This document shows, in pieces, positions 8,510 to 16,779 of a stretch of 17,811 bases of DNA. Every line of letters begins with the position of its first letter. Position 1 is the stretch's first letter. Origin of the DNA: an uncultured Fusobacterium sp. (GTDB taxonomy: Bacteria > Fusobacteriota > Fusobacteriia > Fusobacteriales > Fusobacteriaceae); NCBI GenBank assembly GCA_900543175.1, contig UQQO01000035.1:1-17811 (forward strand), given 5' to 3'. Position numbers and translations under genes: made by a program. The notes below the pieces were generated by a model. It made no database searches, had not been told where the DNA came from, and saw nothing but the letters and a program-made list of their open reading frames with translations.

Positions 8510-9166
8510 ATGAAAAAAAATGAATATTTCTATGAGATAGAAAAAATATATAAAGAGAAACAAAAAGATATAGAAAAGAGATTAAGAGAATTTAAAGAGA
8601 TATGGGAGAGAGGGAGTAATGAAGATATTCATGCAGAACTTTCTTTCTGTATCCTTACTCCTCAATCAAAAGCTGTAAATGCTTGGAAAGCTATAACTAC
8701 ATTGAGAGAAAATGGATTGTTATTCAATGGAAGTGCTGAAGATATTGTTGAATATCTTAATATAGTTAGATTTAAAAATAATAAAGCTAAGTATTTAGTT
8801 GCTCTAAGAGAGCAGATGCAAAATGAAAAGGGAGAGATAATTACTAAAGATTTTTTCAATTCTATTACTGATGTAAAAGAGAAGAGAGAGTGGATAGTAA
8901 AAAATATAAAAGGAATGGCATATAAAGAAGCAGGGCATTTTTTAAGAAATGTAGGTTTTGGAAAAGAAATTGCTATTTTAGATAGACATATTTTAAAAAA
9001 TCTAGTAAAATTAGAAGTAATAGAAGATGTTCCTAAGTCTTTAACCCCTAAATTATATTTAGAGATTGAAGAGAAAATGAAAGCTTATTGTAAATTTATA
9101 AGTATTCCAATGGATAGTTTAGATTTACTTCTGTGGTATAAAGAAGCAGGAGAAATATTTAAATAA
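8510..9166 (+). CDS. Ogg2-type N-glycosylase/DNA lyase (8-oxoguanine repair)
   Basis: Members excise 8-oxoguanine and cleave the resulting abasic site. The 218 residues belong to the helix-hairpin-helix-GPD superfamily: ELSFCILTPQSKA near 43-55, the hairpin IKGMAYKEAGHFLRNVGF (133-150) with the presumed Schiff-base Lys139, and the catalytic Asp158 in LDRHILKNL. This resembles the archaeal/Thermotoga Ogg2 (Methanocaldococcus Ogg) branch rather than endonuclease III; no C-terminal iron-sulfur cysteine cluster is present. It starts nine bases after the transporter stop without a clear ribosome-binding site, so translation may depend on coupling and be weak. Its codon use (mostly AAT and TTT) contrasts with its operon neighbours. 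A metabolic link to the operon is not evident. Confidence 0.88.
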   Translation: MKKNEYFYEIEKIYKEKQKDIEKRLREFKEIWERGSNEDIHAELSFCILTPQSKAVNAWKAITTLRENGLLFNGSAEDIVEYLNIVRFKNNKAKYLVALREQMQNEKGEIITKDFFNSITDVKEKREWIVKNIKGMAYKEAGHFLRNVGFGKEIAILDRHILKNLVKLEVIEDVPKSLTPKLYLEIEEKMKAYCKFISIPMDSLDLLLWYKEAGEIFK

Positions 9167-9187
9167 AATAAGTGGTAGGAGGGCAAA

Positions 9188-9835
9188 ATGAAAAACAAAT
9201 TAGTTACAATGGAAGAAGCTGTATCTCATGTAAAAGATGGAATGACAGTTTTTATTGGAGGATTCTTAGGTGTTGGAACTCCTGAAAAAATAATCGATGC
9301 ACTAATAGAAAAAGGAGTAAAAGACCTTACAGTTATTGGAAATGATACTGGATACCCTGACAGAGGAATAGGAAGATTAGTTGTAAACAATCAAGTAAAA
9401 AAAGTAATTGCTTCTCATATCGGAACAAACCCTGAAACTGGTAGAAGAATGCACACTGGAGAAATGGAAGTAGAACTAGTTCCACAAGGTACTCTAGCTG
9501 AAAGAATCAGATGTGGAGGAAATGGACTAGGAGGATTCCTTACACCTACAGGAGTAGGAACAATAGTACAAGAAGGAAAAGAAGTTATAACAGTAGATGG
9601 AAAAGACTATCTATTAGAAAAACCTCTAAAAGCAGATGTAGCTTTACTTAATGGTTCAATAGTAGACGAACTAGGAAACATAATTTATGCTAAAACTACT
9701 AAAAACTTTAACCCTATGATGGCAACTGCTGCTGATACAGTTATAGTTTTTGCTGAAAACTTAGTAAAAGCAGGAGAAATTGATCCAGATCACGTAATGA
9801 CATCAAGAATATTCGTAGACTACATAGTAAAATAG
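9188..9835 (+). CDS. atoD: CoA-transferase subunit alpha (acetate/butyrate-acetoacetate type)
   Basis: This is the alpha subunit of a class I CoA-transferase that moves CoA between acyl-CoA and a short-chain acid such as acetate, butyrate or acetoacetate. The 215 residues carry the family's VFIGGFLGVGTPEKII near the N-terminus (24-39), the NDTGYPDRGIGRLV region, the GTLAERIRCGGNGLGGF segment (100-116) and the GNIIYAKTTKNFNP segment. The length is that of AtoD/CtfA. A strong GTAGGAGGG ribosome-binding site precedes the ATG, and the beta-subunit gene follows after 15 bases. Several AtoD-like groups share these features, so the acyl substrate is uncertain; linkage to an AtoE-type transporter favours acetoacetate or butyrate. 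Confidence 0.9.
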   Translation: MKNKLVTMEEAVSHVKDGMTVFIGGFLGVGTPEKIIDALIEKGVKDLTVIGNDTGYPDRGIGRLVVNNQVKKVIASHIGTNPETGRRMHTGEMEVELVPQGTLAERIRCGGNGLGGFLTPTGVGTIVQEGKEVITVDGKDYLLEKPLKADVALLNGSIVDELGNIIYAKTTKNFNPMMATAADTVIVFAENLVKAGEIDPDHVMTSRIFVDYIVK

Positions 9836-9850
9836 GAGAGGTGAAATAGA

Positions 9851-10516
9851 ATGGAATTAGATAAAAAAACAACAAGAGAATATATAGCAAAAAGAGTTGC
9901 TCAAGAATTTAGAGATGGATACGTAGTAAACTTAGGAATAGGATTACCTACATTAGTAGCTAACTATGTACCAGAAGGAATGGATGTAGTATTCCAATCA
10001 GAAAACGGAATTATAGGAGTAGGAGCTGCTCCAGAAGCTGGAAAAGAAGATAAAGATATGATCAATGCTGGAGGAGGATTTGTAACTGTTCTTCCAGGAG
10101 CACAATTCTTTGACTCAGCTACTTCATTTGGAATTATCAGAGGAGGACACGTAGACGCTACTGTTCTAGGAGCTCTTCAAGTAGATAAAAAAGGAAACTT
10201 AGCTAACTGGATGGTACCAGGAAAAATGGTTCCAGGAATGGGTGGAGCTATGGACCTAGTTGTTGGAGCAAAAGAAGTTATAGTTGCTATGGAACACACT
10301 TCTAAAGGAGCAGTAAAAATTCTTGATGAATGTACACTTCCATTAACAGCTGTTGGTGTAGTAGACTTAATCATCACTGAAAAAGGTGTTATTAAAGTAA
10401 CTCCAGAAGGATTAGTAATTACTGAAGTAAGTCCTTACTCTTCAATTGAAGATATAAAAGCATCAACTGGAGCTGAATTAAAAGTTGCTGATGATGTAAA
10501 AATTTTATCTCTTTAA
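9851..10516 (+). CDS. atoA: CoA-transferase subunit beta (acetate/butyrate-acetoacetate type)
   Basis: This is the catalytic beta subunit, partner of the alpha subunit just upstream. The 221 residues contain the N-terminal IAKRVAQEFRDGYVVNLGIGLPT and the active-site glutamate Glu51 in SENGIIGVG, which forms the glutamyl-CoA intermediate in this family. Later segments GGHVDATVLGALQVD and LPLTAVGVVDLIITE are typical of AtoA/CtfB. The reading frame is intact and of normal length. AGGAGAGGTG lies before the ATG. Codon choice is rich in AAC, TTC and GAC, like atoD and atoE, which suggests high expression. It is the last gene of the operon, followed by a strong terminator 16 bases after the stop. 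Confidence 0.92.
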   Translation: MELDKKTTREYIAKRVAQEFRDGYVVNLGIGLPTLVANYVPEGMDVVFQSENGIIGVGAAPEAGKEDKDMINAGGGFVTVLPGAQFFDSATSFGIIRGGHVDATVLGALQVDKKGNLANWMVPGKMVPGMGGAMDLVVGAKEVIVAMEHTSKGAVKILDECTLPLTAVGVVDLIITEKGVIKVTPEGLVITEVSPYSSIEDIKASTGAELKVADDVKILSL

Positions 10517-10532
10517 TTAAAAGTTGATATTG

Positions 10533-10562
10533 AAAGCCTTAGCTTTTTGCTAAGGCTTTTTT
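10533..10562 (+). terminator. Strong intrinsic terminator after atoA
   Basis: An 11-base-pair perfect stem AAAGCCTTAGC / GCTAAGGCTTT with a TTTTT loop is followed by T residues. It closes the ato operon. Confidence 0.95.
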
Positions 10563-10650
10563 GTTTTTTGACATATTCTTGACAAAAAAATATGTAAAGA
10601 TTTAAGAAAATAATATATTTGGATAATATAAAAATTTTTCATAATATTGT

Positions 10651-10679
10651 TTGTAAAAGAGTTGAAAAATTGTTATAAT
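10651..10679 (+). promoter_or_regulatory. Predicted extended -10 promoter of miaB
   Basis: TATAAT (10674-10679) is preceded by TGT (10671-10673), an extended -10, and by TTGTAA (10651-10656) at 17-base spacing. The predicted start near 10686 leaves a leader of about 66 bases. Two TTGACA hexamers further upstream (10568 and 10579) have no convincing -10 partner. The rest of the 235-base gap before miaB is featureless AT-rich sequence. Confidence 0.65.
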
Positions 10680-10684
10680 AAAAA

Positions 10685-10706
10685 TTGAGATTGTCTCAAC
10701 TGAGAC
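10685..10706. promoter_or_regulatory. Two overlapping inverted repeats at the miaB transcription start
   Basis: TTGAGA-TTG-TCTCAA (10685-10699) and GTCTCA-AC-TGAGAC (10693-10706) are both perfect and share the middle arm, so only one can form at a time. They lie at or just after the predicted start site. They could be an operator for a dimeric repressor or a 5'-end hairpin in the transcript. Confidence 0.5.
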
Positions 10707-10751
10707 TAATTAAAATATATACAAGATTAGTAAAAATTTAGGAGGAAAATA

Positions 10752-12062
10752 GTGAAAAAAGCATCAATCATAACTTATGGTTGTCAAATGAACGTAAATG
10801 AAAGTGCAAAAATAAAGAAGATATTTCAAAATTTAGGATATGAAATAACTGAAAATATAGATGAAACAGATGTAGCTTTTCTTAATACTTGTACAGTAAG
10901 AGAGGGAGCAGCTACACAAATATATGGAAAATTGGGAGAATTAAAACATATTAGAGAGCAAAGAGGAACAATAATAGGTGTAACTGGTTGTTTTGCTCAA
11001 GAGCAAGGTAAAGAGTTACTAAAGAAATTCCCATATATTGATATAATAATGGGAAATCAAAATATAGGAAGAATTCCTCAAGCTTTAGATGATATTGAAC
11101 ATAAGACATCAAAGCATCTAGTATATACTGATTGTGAAGATGAATTACCACCAAGATTAGATGCAGAATTTGATTCAAAGAAAACAGCTTCAATTTCAAT
11201 AACTTATGGTTGTAACAATTTCTGTTCATACTGTATCGTACCTTATGTAAGAGGTAGAGAGAGATCAGTTCCACTTCAAGAGATAATTCACGATGTAAAA
11301 CAATATGTTGAAAAAGGATATAAAGAGATCATACTACTTGGACAAAATGTAAACTCATATGGAAAAGAGTTTAAAAATGGAGATAACTTTGCAAAACTTT
11401 TAGAAGAAATTTGTAAGGTAGAGGGAGATTTTATCGTAAGATTTGTTTCTCCACATCCTAGAGATTTCACAGATGAAGTTATAGATGTAATAGCTAAAAA
11501 TGAAAAGATAGCTAGATCTTTACACCTTCCATTACAATCAGGATCAACAAGAGTATTGAAAATGATGAATAGAGGATATAGTAAAGAGCAATATATAGCT
11601 TTAGCTAATAAGATAAAAGAGAGAATACCTGGAGTAGCTTTAACAGCTGATATTATAGTAGGATTCCCTGGAGAGACAGAGGAAGACTTCTTAGATACTT
11701 TAGATGTTGTAAGACAGATTCAATTTGAAAACTCATTTATGTTTATGTACTCTATAAGAAGAGGAACAAAGGCAGCAACAATGGATAATCAAATTGATCC
11801 TGAAGTGAAAAAAGAGAGACTTCAAAGATTAATTGAAGTACAAAATCAATGTTCTTTAGCAGAAAGTGAAAGCTATAAAGGTAAAACAGTTAGAGTTTTA
11901 GTAGAGGGAGAAAGTAAGAAGAACAAAGAGGTTTTAACTGGAAGAACTTCTACTAATAAGATAGTTTTATTCAAAGGGGATAAAACTTTAGAGGGAACTT
12001 TTGTAAATGTAAAAATTAATGATTGCAAAACTTGGACTTTATATGGTGAAATTATAGAATAG
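10752..12062 (+). CDS. miaB: tRNA-2-methylthio-N6-dimethylallyladenosine synthase MiaB
   Basis: This radical-SAM enzyme adds a methylthio group to N6-isopentenyladenosine at tRNA position 37. The 436 residues contain the N-terminal methylthiotransferase domain with cluster cysteines Cys11 (YGCQMN), Cys47 (NTCTVRE) and Cys80 (GCFAQ), the radical-SAM motif Cys154/Cys158/Cys161 (CNNFCSYC), and a C-terminal TRAM RNA-binding domain from about 370. YGCQMN and CTVRE favour MiaB over the relatives MtaB and RimO. The start codon is GTG, supported by GGAGG at 10741-10745. It begins a cluster with rho and an M23 peptidase gene; rho follows after 12 bases. Confidence 0.94.
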   Translation: MKKASIITYGCQMNVNESAKIKKIFQNLGYEITENIDETDVAFLNTCTVREGAATQIYGKLGELKHIREQRGTIIGVTGCFAQEQGKELLKKFPYIDIIMGNQNIGRIPQALDDIEHKTSKHLVYTDCEDELPPRLDAEFDSKKTASISITYGCNNFCSYCIVPYVRGRERSVPLQEIIHDVKQYVEKGYKEIILLGQNVNSYGKEFKNGDNFAKLLEEICKVEGDFIVRFVSPHPRDFTDEVIDVIAKNEKIARSLHLPLQSGSTRVLKMMNRGYSKEQYIALANKIKERIPGVALTADIIVGFPGETEEDFLDTLDVVRQIQFENSFMFMYSIRRGTKAATMDNQIDPEVKKERLQRLIEVQNQCSLAESESYKGKTVRVLVEGESKKNKEVLTGRTSTNKIVLFKGDKTLEGTFVNVKINDCKTWTLYGEIIE

Positions 12063-12074
12063 GAAGTGATATGA

Positions 12075-13337
12075 GTGGATATAGAAAAGCTAGATGAATT
12101 TCTTTTAAAAGAACTTCAAGAGATAGCAAAACAGCTGGGGATAGTATATAAATCGGGGACAAAAAAAGCTGAATTAAAAAATTTAATAGCGGAAGATATC
12201 CACGAAAAAGAGGGAATGGATATAGCTTGGGGAATATTAGAAGTTCTTACTGATGGTTATGGATTTTTAAGAAATACAAGTTTAGAAAAAGATATCTATG
12301 TGTCTGCTTCACAGATTAGAAAATTTAAGATGAGAACAGATGATAGGGTAGTTGGAGAGGTAAGATCTAGTGTTGAAGATGATAGAAATTATGCTTTAAG
12401 AAGAGTTTTATTAGTAAATAATGGAACTTTAGAAGAAGCAGAAGCTAGAGTGCCTTTTGAAGATCTTGTACCAGCTTATCCTACTGAAAGATTTATTTTA
12501 GAAACAGATAAAGAGAATATTTCTGGAAGAATAATAGATCTTATTGCTCCAATAGGAAAGGGGCAAAGAGCATTGATAATAGCTCCACCAAAAGCAGGAA
12601 AAACAATGTTAATAAGTAGCCTAGCAAATTCAATGTTAAAAAGAGATAAAAATGCAGAGGTATGGATTCTTTTAATAGATGAAAGACCAGAAGAGGTTAC
12701 AGATATAAAAGAGAATGTAAACGGAGCAAAAGTTTTTGCTTCTACCTTTGATGAAGATCCTAAAAATCACATTAAAGTTACAGAAACAATTCTAGAAAGA
12801 GCTAAAAGAAAAGTAGAAAATGGAGAGAATGTTGTTATTCTTATGGACTCATTGACGAGATTGGCAAGAGCCTATAACATAGTGATGCCTTCAAGTGGAA
12901 AACTGATTTCAGGAGGAATAGATCCAACAGCACTTTACTATCCTAAAAACTTTTTTGGAACAGCAAGAAATATTAGAGGTGGAGGAAGTCTTACCATAAT
13001 AGCTACAGTTTTAGTAGATACTGGAAGTAAGATGGATGATATAATTTATGAAGAGTTTAAATCCACAGGAAACTGCGATATACATTTAGATAGAAACTTA
13101 GCAGAATTGAGAATATTTCCGGCCATAGATATTCAACGTTCTGGAACAAGAAAAGAAGAGCTATTAATTCCAAAGGAAAAGCTAGAAAGTATCTGGAGTA
13201 TTAGAAGATATTTAGCAGATTTTGACAGAGCAACTGCTGCAAAGAAACTGATAGATACAATAAAAAGTACTGAAAGTAATGATAAGCTCTTAGAAATATA
13301 TGATAAAGGGGATAAGAGGGGTAAAAATGAAATCTAA
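12075..13337 (+). CDS. rho: Transcription termination factor Rho
   Basis: This is the hexameric RNA helicase that ends transcription at Rho-dependent sites. The 420 residues have the short N-terminal Rho domain (4-42), an OB-fold RNA-binding domain (about 46-115) with GYGFLRN, and the RecA-like ATPase with Walker A APPKAGKT (170-177), Walker B VVILMDS (253-259), LTRLARAYN and the RNA-binding loop region around [20 protein letters not shown]. Length is typical, with no long insertion between the N-terminal and OB domains. GTG at 12075 is the best start, with AGGAAG eight bases upstream; the ATG at 12071 is out of frame. Its last 11 bases overlap the start of the following peptidase gene. Confidence 0.96.
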   Translation: MDIEKLDEFLLKELQEIAKQLGIVYKSGTKKAELKNLIAEDIHEKEGMDIAWGILEVLTDGYGFLRNTSLEKDIYVSASQIRKFKMRTDDRVVGEVRSSVEDDRNYALRRVLLVNNGTLEEAEARVPFEDLVPAYPTERFILETDKENISGRIIDLIAPIGKGQRALIIAPPKAGKTMLISSLANSMLKRDKNAEVWILLIDERPEEVTDIKENVNGAKVFASTFDEDPKNHIKVTETILERAKRKVENGENVVILMDSLTRLARAYNIVMPSSGKLISGGIDPTALYYPKNFFGTARNIRGGGSLTIIATVLVDTGSKMDDIIYEEFKSTGNCDIHLDRNLAELRIFPAIDIQRSGTRKEELLIPKEKLESIWSIRRYLADFDRATAAKKLIDTIKSTESNDKLLEIYDKGDKRGKNEI

Positions 13338-14400
13338 GTTAAAAATATTTTTATTATTATCAGTTGCTTTTTACTTTGGAATTGAAATATTAAATCCTTT
13401 TAAAGAAGAGGTAGTAGATTTAAAAAAATTTACAGATTACTATGAAGAAAACAATGAGGAAAATGGTGGAGTTTCTGTATTAGTAGATAGTTTTTATACA
13501 TTTGAAAAAGAGTATAATTTTCCAAATGAGTATAAATCATTGGAAGAGATAAAAGGAACAGAGGATGGGAAATCTGAAACAACAGAAGTTGTAGAGGAAG
13601 GAACAGTAGTAGAAGATATTAAATCAGAAAAGAAACTCCCTGAAAAGAGAGAGTATATAGTTAAAGAGGGAGATACAATTTCTGAAATTGCATCTCTAAA
13701 TGGAATGACAATGGAGATGTTACTTGCAAACAATCCAGATATCTCAGTAAAAAATTTGAAGATAGGACAAAAATTAACAATCGTATCAGAAAATGGAGTT
13801 TTTTATAAAGTTGAAAAGGGAGATTCTCTATATAAGATAGCATCTAAATTTAAAATGAAAGTAGATGACATTCTTGCTTATAACGAAGTAGAAGAAAAGA
13901 GTTTAAAGATAGGACAAAGTATATTTCTAAAAAATCCAGATTTGAAAGCTTTAAATAGAAGCTCAGGGAAAAAAGGTGGAGGATCAAAAACTACTGCTGC
14001 TGTAGCTTCAGCAGGATTTAGATATCCAGTTGAATATAGAGGGGTAAACAGTCCTTATGGAAGTAGATTTCATCCTGTTTTAAAAAGATATATATTCCAT
14101 GCAGGAGTTGACTTAAAAGCTAGATATGTTCCTCTTCGTGCTTCACAAAGTGGAAAAGTTAGTTTTGCTGGATATATGAATGGTTATGGGAAAATAATAA
14201 TACTTAAACATGCTTCAGGTTATGAAACAAGATATGCTCATCTTGATAAAATAGGTGTAAAAGTAGGGCAAAATGTTAATAAGGGAGAGTTAATAGGAAA
14301 AACTGGAATGTCAGGAAGAGTAACAGGGCCTCATCTGCATTTTGAAATTAGAAAAAATGGAAAAACACAAAATCCAATGAGTCATCTTGGAAAAAAATAA
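13327..14400 (+). CDS. LysM/M23 peptidoglycan endopeptidase or hydrolase activator
   Basis: This envelope protein likely cleaves cell-wall peptides or activates amidases, as NlpD/EnvC proteins do. I choose the ATG at 13327 (357 residues): AGAGGGG lies just upstream and the product then begins with a basic, hydrophobic signal-anchor (MKSKLK, then 7-24). An acidic low-complexity stretch (about 70-105) leads to two LysM domains (109-153 and 159-202), a Gly/Ser/Lys linker, and the M23 domain (about 230-352). Zinc ligands His258, Asp262 and His338 and the catalytic His305 (YAHL) and His336 (HLH) are all present, so the domain should be an active peptidase rather than a degenerate activator. The first bases overlap rho, implying coupling. 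Confidence 0.88.
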   Translation: MKSKLKIFLLLSVAFYFGIEILNPFKEEVVDLKKFTDYYEENNEENGGVSVLVDSFYTFEKEYNFPNEYKSLEEIKGTEDGKSETTEVVEEGTVVEDIKSEKKLPEKREYIVKEGDTISEIASLNGMTMEMLLANNPDISVKNLKIGQKLTIVSENGVFYKVEKGDSLYKIASKFKMKVDDILAYNEVEEKSLKIGQSIFLKNPDLKALNRSSGKKGGGSKTTAAVASAGFRYPVEYRGVNSPYGSRFHPVLKRYIFHAGVDLKARYVPLRASQSGKVSFAGYMNGYGKIIILKHASGYETRYAHLDKIGVKVGQNVNKGELIGKTGMSGRVTGPHLHFEIRKNGKTQNPMSHLGKK

Positions 14401-14407
14401 TAAAATT

Positions 14408-14433
14408 AAAGTCCTGTATTTCAGGACTTTTTT
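14408..14433 (+). terminator. Intrinsic terminator between the M23 gene and ispG
   Basis: A nine-base-pair perfect stem AAAGTCCTG / CAGGACTTT with loop TATTT runs into TTT. It ends only about 20 bases before the ispG start codon, and the ispG ribosome-binding site (AAGGAG, 14438-14443) follows almost at once. Confidence 0.85.
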
Positions 14434-14452
14434 ATTAAGGAGTTGAAGAATT

Positions 14453-15532
14453 TTGAAAAAGACAAGAGAAGTAAAAGTTGGAAACCTTATAATTGGTGGA
14501 GGAAATAAAGTTATAATTCAATCTATGACAAATACTACTACAAGTGATGTAGAAAAAACAGTAGCACAAATCAGAGAATTAGAAAAAGCTGGTTGTGAAT
14601 TAGTTAGAATGACAATAAATAATTTAGAGGCAGCAGAAGCTATAAAAGAGATTAAAAAGAGAGTGTCTATTCCTTTAGTTGCTGATATTCATTTTGACTA
14701 TAAACTTGCTTTAGCAGCTATGGAAAATGGAATAGATAAGTTAAGAATAAACCCTGGAAATATAGGATCAGATGAGAATGTAGAAAAAGTTGTTAAAATG
14801 GCAAAGGAGAAGAGAATTCCTATAAGAATAGGAGTAAACTCTGGTTCAATAGAAAAAGAGATACTAAAAAAATATGGGAAACCAACTGCTGAAGGAATGG
14901 TTGAAAGTGCAATGTATCATATAAATCTTTTAGAAAAATATGATTTCCATGATATTGTAATCTCTTTAAAAGCAAGTAATGTAAAGATGATGGTTGAAGC
15001 TTATAGAAAGATCAATGAGCTTGTAGATTATCCACTTCACTTAGGAGTAACAGAAGCAGGAACTGCATTTCAAGGAACAGTAAAGTCAGCTATTGGAATA
15101 GGAAGTCTTCTTGTAGATGGAATAGGAGATACAATAAGAGTATCATTAACAGAAAATCCAGTTGAAGAGATAAAAGTTGCTAAAGAGATTTTAAAAGTTT
15201 TAGGTTTAAGAGAAACAGGAGTGGAGATAGTATCTTGTCCAACTTGTGGAAGAACAGAGATAGACTTAATTGGACTAGCTAAAAAAGTTGAAAAGGAATT
15301 TGAAAATGAGCAACGTAATATAAAAATAGCAGTTATGGGTTGCGTTGTAAATGGACCTGGAGAAGCAAGAGAAGCTGATTATGGTGTAGCTGGTGGAAAA
15401 GGTGAAGGAGTATTATTTAAAAAAGGTGAAATAGTAAAAAAAGTAAAAGAGTCTGAAATATTAGTTGAATTGAAAAAGATGATAATGGAGGACGATAAAA
15501 ATGAAAAAGATAAAGGGAATTTGGCTAATTAA
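14453..15532 (+). CDS. ispG: 4-hydroxy-3-methylbut-2-en-1-yl diphosphate synthase IspG
   Basis: This [4Fe-4S] enzyme carries out the penultimate step of the MEP isoprenoid pathway, reducing methylerythritol cyclodiphosphate to HMBPP. The 359 residues match bacterial Isp[21 protein letters not shown] at the N-terminus, the TIM-barrel segments [10 protein letters not shown] and RINPGNIG, cluster cysteines Cys262 and Cys265 (SCPTCGR) and Cys297 ([11 protein letters not shown]), and the cluster-coordinating Glu304. The start is the rare codon TTG at 14453, chosen because AAGGAG lies nine bases upstream and conserved sequence begins immediately. A terminator directly upstream leaves no room for a promoter between them. 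The last 32 bases overlap the next gene. Confidence 0.95.
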   Translation: MKKTREVKVGNLIIGGGNKVIIQSMTNTTTSDVEKTVAQIRELEKAGCELVRMTINNLEAAEAIKEIKKRVSIPLVADIHFDYKLALAAMENGIDKLRINPGNIGSDENVEKVVKMAKEKRIPIRIGVNSGSIEKEILKKYGKPTAEGMVESAMYHINLLEKYDFHDIVISLKASNVKMMVEAYRKINELVDYPLHLGVTEAGTAFQGTVKSAIGIGSLLVDGIGDTIRVSLTENPVEEIKVAKEILKVLGLRETGVEIVSCPTCGRTEIDLIGLAKKVEKEFENEQRNIKIAVMGCVVNGPGEAREADYGVAGGKGEGVLFKKGEIVKKVKESEILVELKKMIMEDDKNEKDKGNLAN

Positions 15533-15932
15533 TCTGTTGATTATAATTCTATTAACAAGTTGTGCATCTATAAAAAGTAGTAAAGAGGTTTCTTTAACAA
15601 AATCAGAAGGAAGAAAACAACTTATAGTTAACTATAATAGAAATCAAGTTCGTTCAGTGAGAATAAAGAATGTTATTTTAGATTCAGGAGTTCCCTATTA
15701 TTTAGAGTCTGGAGAGTATAGAATGACTTATCAAGAGACACCAATGATAAGTGGAGCATTTGATTTTAGTTATAGAGATAGAGATGATAGAGATTCAGGA
15801 AGAAGTTTTTCAGAGAGACCGATGCTTAACTCTAAAATTATAAATCTTCAAGAGGATACTGTAATAGATTTAGAGGGAAAAACTTTTGGAATAAGTGGAG
15901 GAGTAAAGATTAATAGTAAAAAAACTTATTAA
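15501..15932 (+). CDS. Small lipoprotein of unknown function
   Basis: I do not recognise the family. The 143-residue product has a classic lipoprotein signal: basic MKKIKG, a hydrophobic core, and lipobox LTSC with the lipidated Cys21. The mature part of about 123 residues is rich in Ser, Arg and Asp, with a charged, possibly disordered stretch [13 protein letters not shown] (about 91-103) and otherwise beta-strand-like alternation. The start overlaps ispG by 32 bases in another frame, yet has a good GGAGG site nine bases upstream, inside ispG. It is followed by a 65-base gap before the sigma factor gene with no terminator, so it may be co-transcribed with that cassette. Confidence 0.8.
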   Translation: MKKIKGIWLINLLIIILLTSCASIKSSKEVSLTKSEGRKQLIVNYNRNQVRSVRIKNVILDSGVPYYLESGEYRMTYQETPMISGAFDFSYRDRDDRDSGRSFSERPMLNSKIINLQEDTVIDLEGKTFGISGGVKINSKKTY

Positions 15933-15997
15933 ATATAAACTTTTTAAGAAAAAGGAACGTCTAATTAATATAAAAACTTTGTGAGGGTAGTAGAAAC

Positions 15998-16447
15998 ATG
16001 GACTTTGATGAGATTTTCGAGCAGTATTTCGATAGGATATATTACAAAATATTAGGTGTGGTAAAGAATCCTGAGGATGCAGAGGATATATCTCAGGAGG
16101 TCTTTATGAGTGTTTATAAAAATCTTAGCAAATTTAGAGCAGATAGTAATATTTATACTTGGATCTATAAAATAGCTATTAACAAAATTTATGACTTTTT
16201 CAGAAAAAGAAAGGTAGAATTGGATATAAATGAAGAGATTTTAGCTTTAGAGTGTAACTCAGATATAGATACTCCTATTATATTGGAGGAAAAATTAAAG
16301 GAGCTCTCTTTACAAGAGAGAGAGATAGTAGTTTTAAAAGATATTTATGGATATAAGTTAAAAGAGATAGCTGATATGAAAGCTATGAATATATCTACAG
16401 TTAAATCAGTATATTATAAAGCTATCAGAGATATGGGAGGAAATTAA
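15998..16447 (+). CDS. ECF-type RNA polymerase sigma factor (RpoE-like)
   Basis: This is a group IV sigma factor that redirects RNA polymerase to a stress regulon. The 149 residues contain region 2 (about 5-72: NPEDAEDISQEVFMSVYKNL, then TWIYKIAINKIYDFFRKRK) and region 4 (about 100-146: LSLQEREIVVLKDIYGYKLKEIADM with helix-turn-helix TVKSVYYKAIR), with no region 3. The length is on the short side of the family. GAGGGT lies upstream of the ATG. A GGAAC element at 15954-15958, the core of typical ECF -35 boxes, sits 40 bases upstream and could mean autoregulation, but no matching -10 was found. The next three small genes follow closely, one of them encoding a candidate anti-sigma factor. Confidence 0.9.
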   Translation: MDFDEIFEQYFDRIYYKILGVVKNPEDAEDISQEVFMSVYKNLSKFRADSNIYTWIYKIAINKIYDFFRKRKVELDINEEILALECNSDIDTPIILEEKLKELSLQEREIVVLKDIYGYKLKEIADMKAMNISTVKSVYYKAIRDMGGN

Positions 16448-16448
16448 T

Positions 16449-16766
16449 ATGACGCCTAAAGAGAGAGTAAGAGCCAATATTTACAAGACTCTATTGGAAG
16501 AGGAAAAGAGAAAAAATAAGAGAAAATCTTTATTTTCATTATCTTTATTTGTACTAGGAATGTTTACAAGTTCAACTTATCAGATGCTTTTTAAAGATAC
16601 AAATTTAAATTCTATGGATAAGTATGTAATAAATAGAAATATAAGTGAAAAATTTTTAGATAAAAATGATATCACTTTAGATCATATTTTTTCAGACTCA
16701 ATGTTTGATGATAAAAAAGTAGAAATAAATACAGAAGATTTATTCGGATTAGATGTACAGATTTAG
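16449..16766 (+). CDS. Single-pass membrane protein, candidate anti-sigma factor
   Basis: No family is recognised. The 105 residues form a short basic N-terminus (1-27, ending KRKNKRK), one hydrophobic helix (about 28-46) and a polar, partly acidic C-terminal domain of about 58 residues. The positive-inside rule places the N-terminus in the cytoplasm and the C-terminus in the periplasm. It starts one base after the sigma factor stop, with GGGAGG as ribosome-binding site. Position, topology and size match CnrY-type anti-sigma factors, which hold their sigma factor with a short cytoplasmic segment and meet a periplasmic sensor with the other end. No zinc-binding anti-sigma motif is visible. The function is inference from context. 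Confidence 0.65.
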   Translation: MTPKERVRANIYKTLLEEEKRKNKRKSLFSLSLFVLGMFTSSTYQMLFKDTNLNSMDKYVINRNISEKFLDKNDITLDHIFSDSMFDDKKVEINTEDLFGLDVQI

Positions 16767-16779
16767 TGGAGGAGAATAA

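Noticed and set aside
10568..10584. Two TTGACA hexamers as miaB promoters
   Set aside because: No acceptable -10 lies 16-18 bases downstream of either; the extended -10 at 10671-10679 is better supported.
13300..13326. Earlier ATG for the M23 peptidase inside rho
   Set aside because: It would add nine residues in front of a well-formed signal-anchor and lacks a ribosome-binding site; AGAGGGG points to the ATG at 13327.
15940..15955. CTTTTT-AAG-AAAAAG inverted repeat before the sigma gene as a terminator
   Set aside because: The stem is almost entirely A-T and has no T-tract behind it.
15954..15960. GGAACGT as a full sigma-E promoter upstream of the ECF sigma gene
   Set aside because: The -35-like core is present but no -10 element lies at the expected 15-17-base spacing, so it is only mentioned as a possibility.
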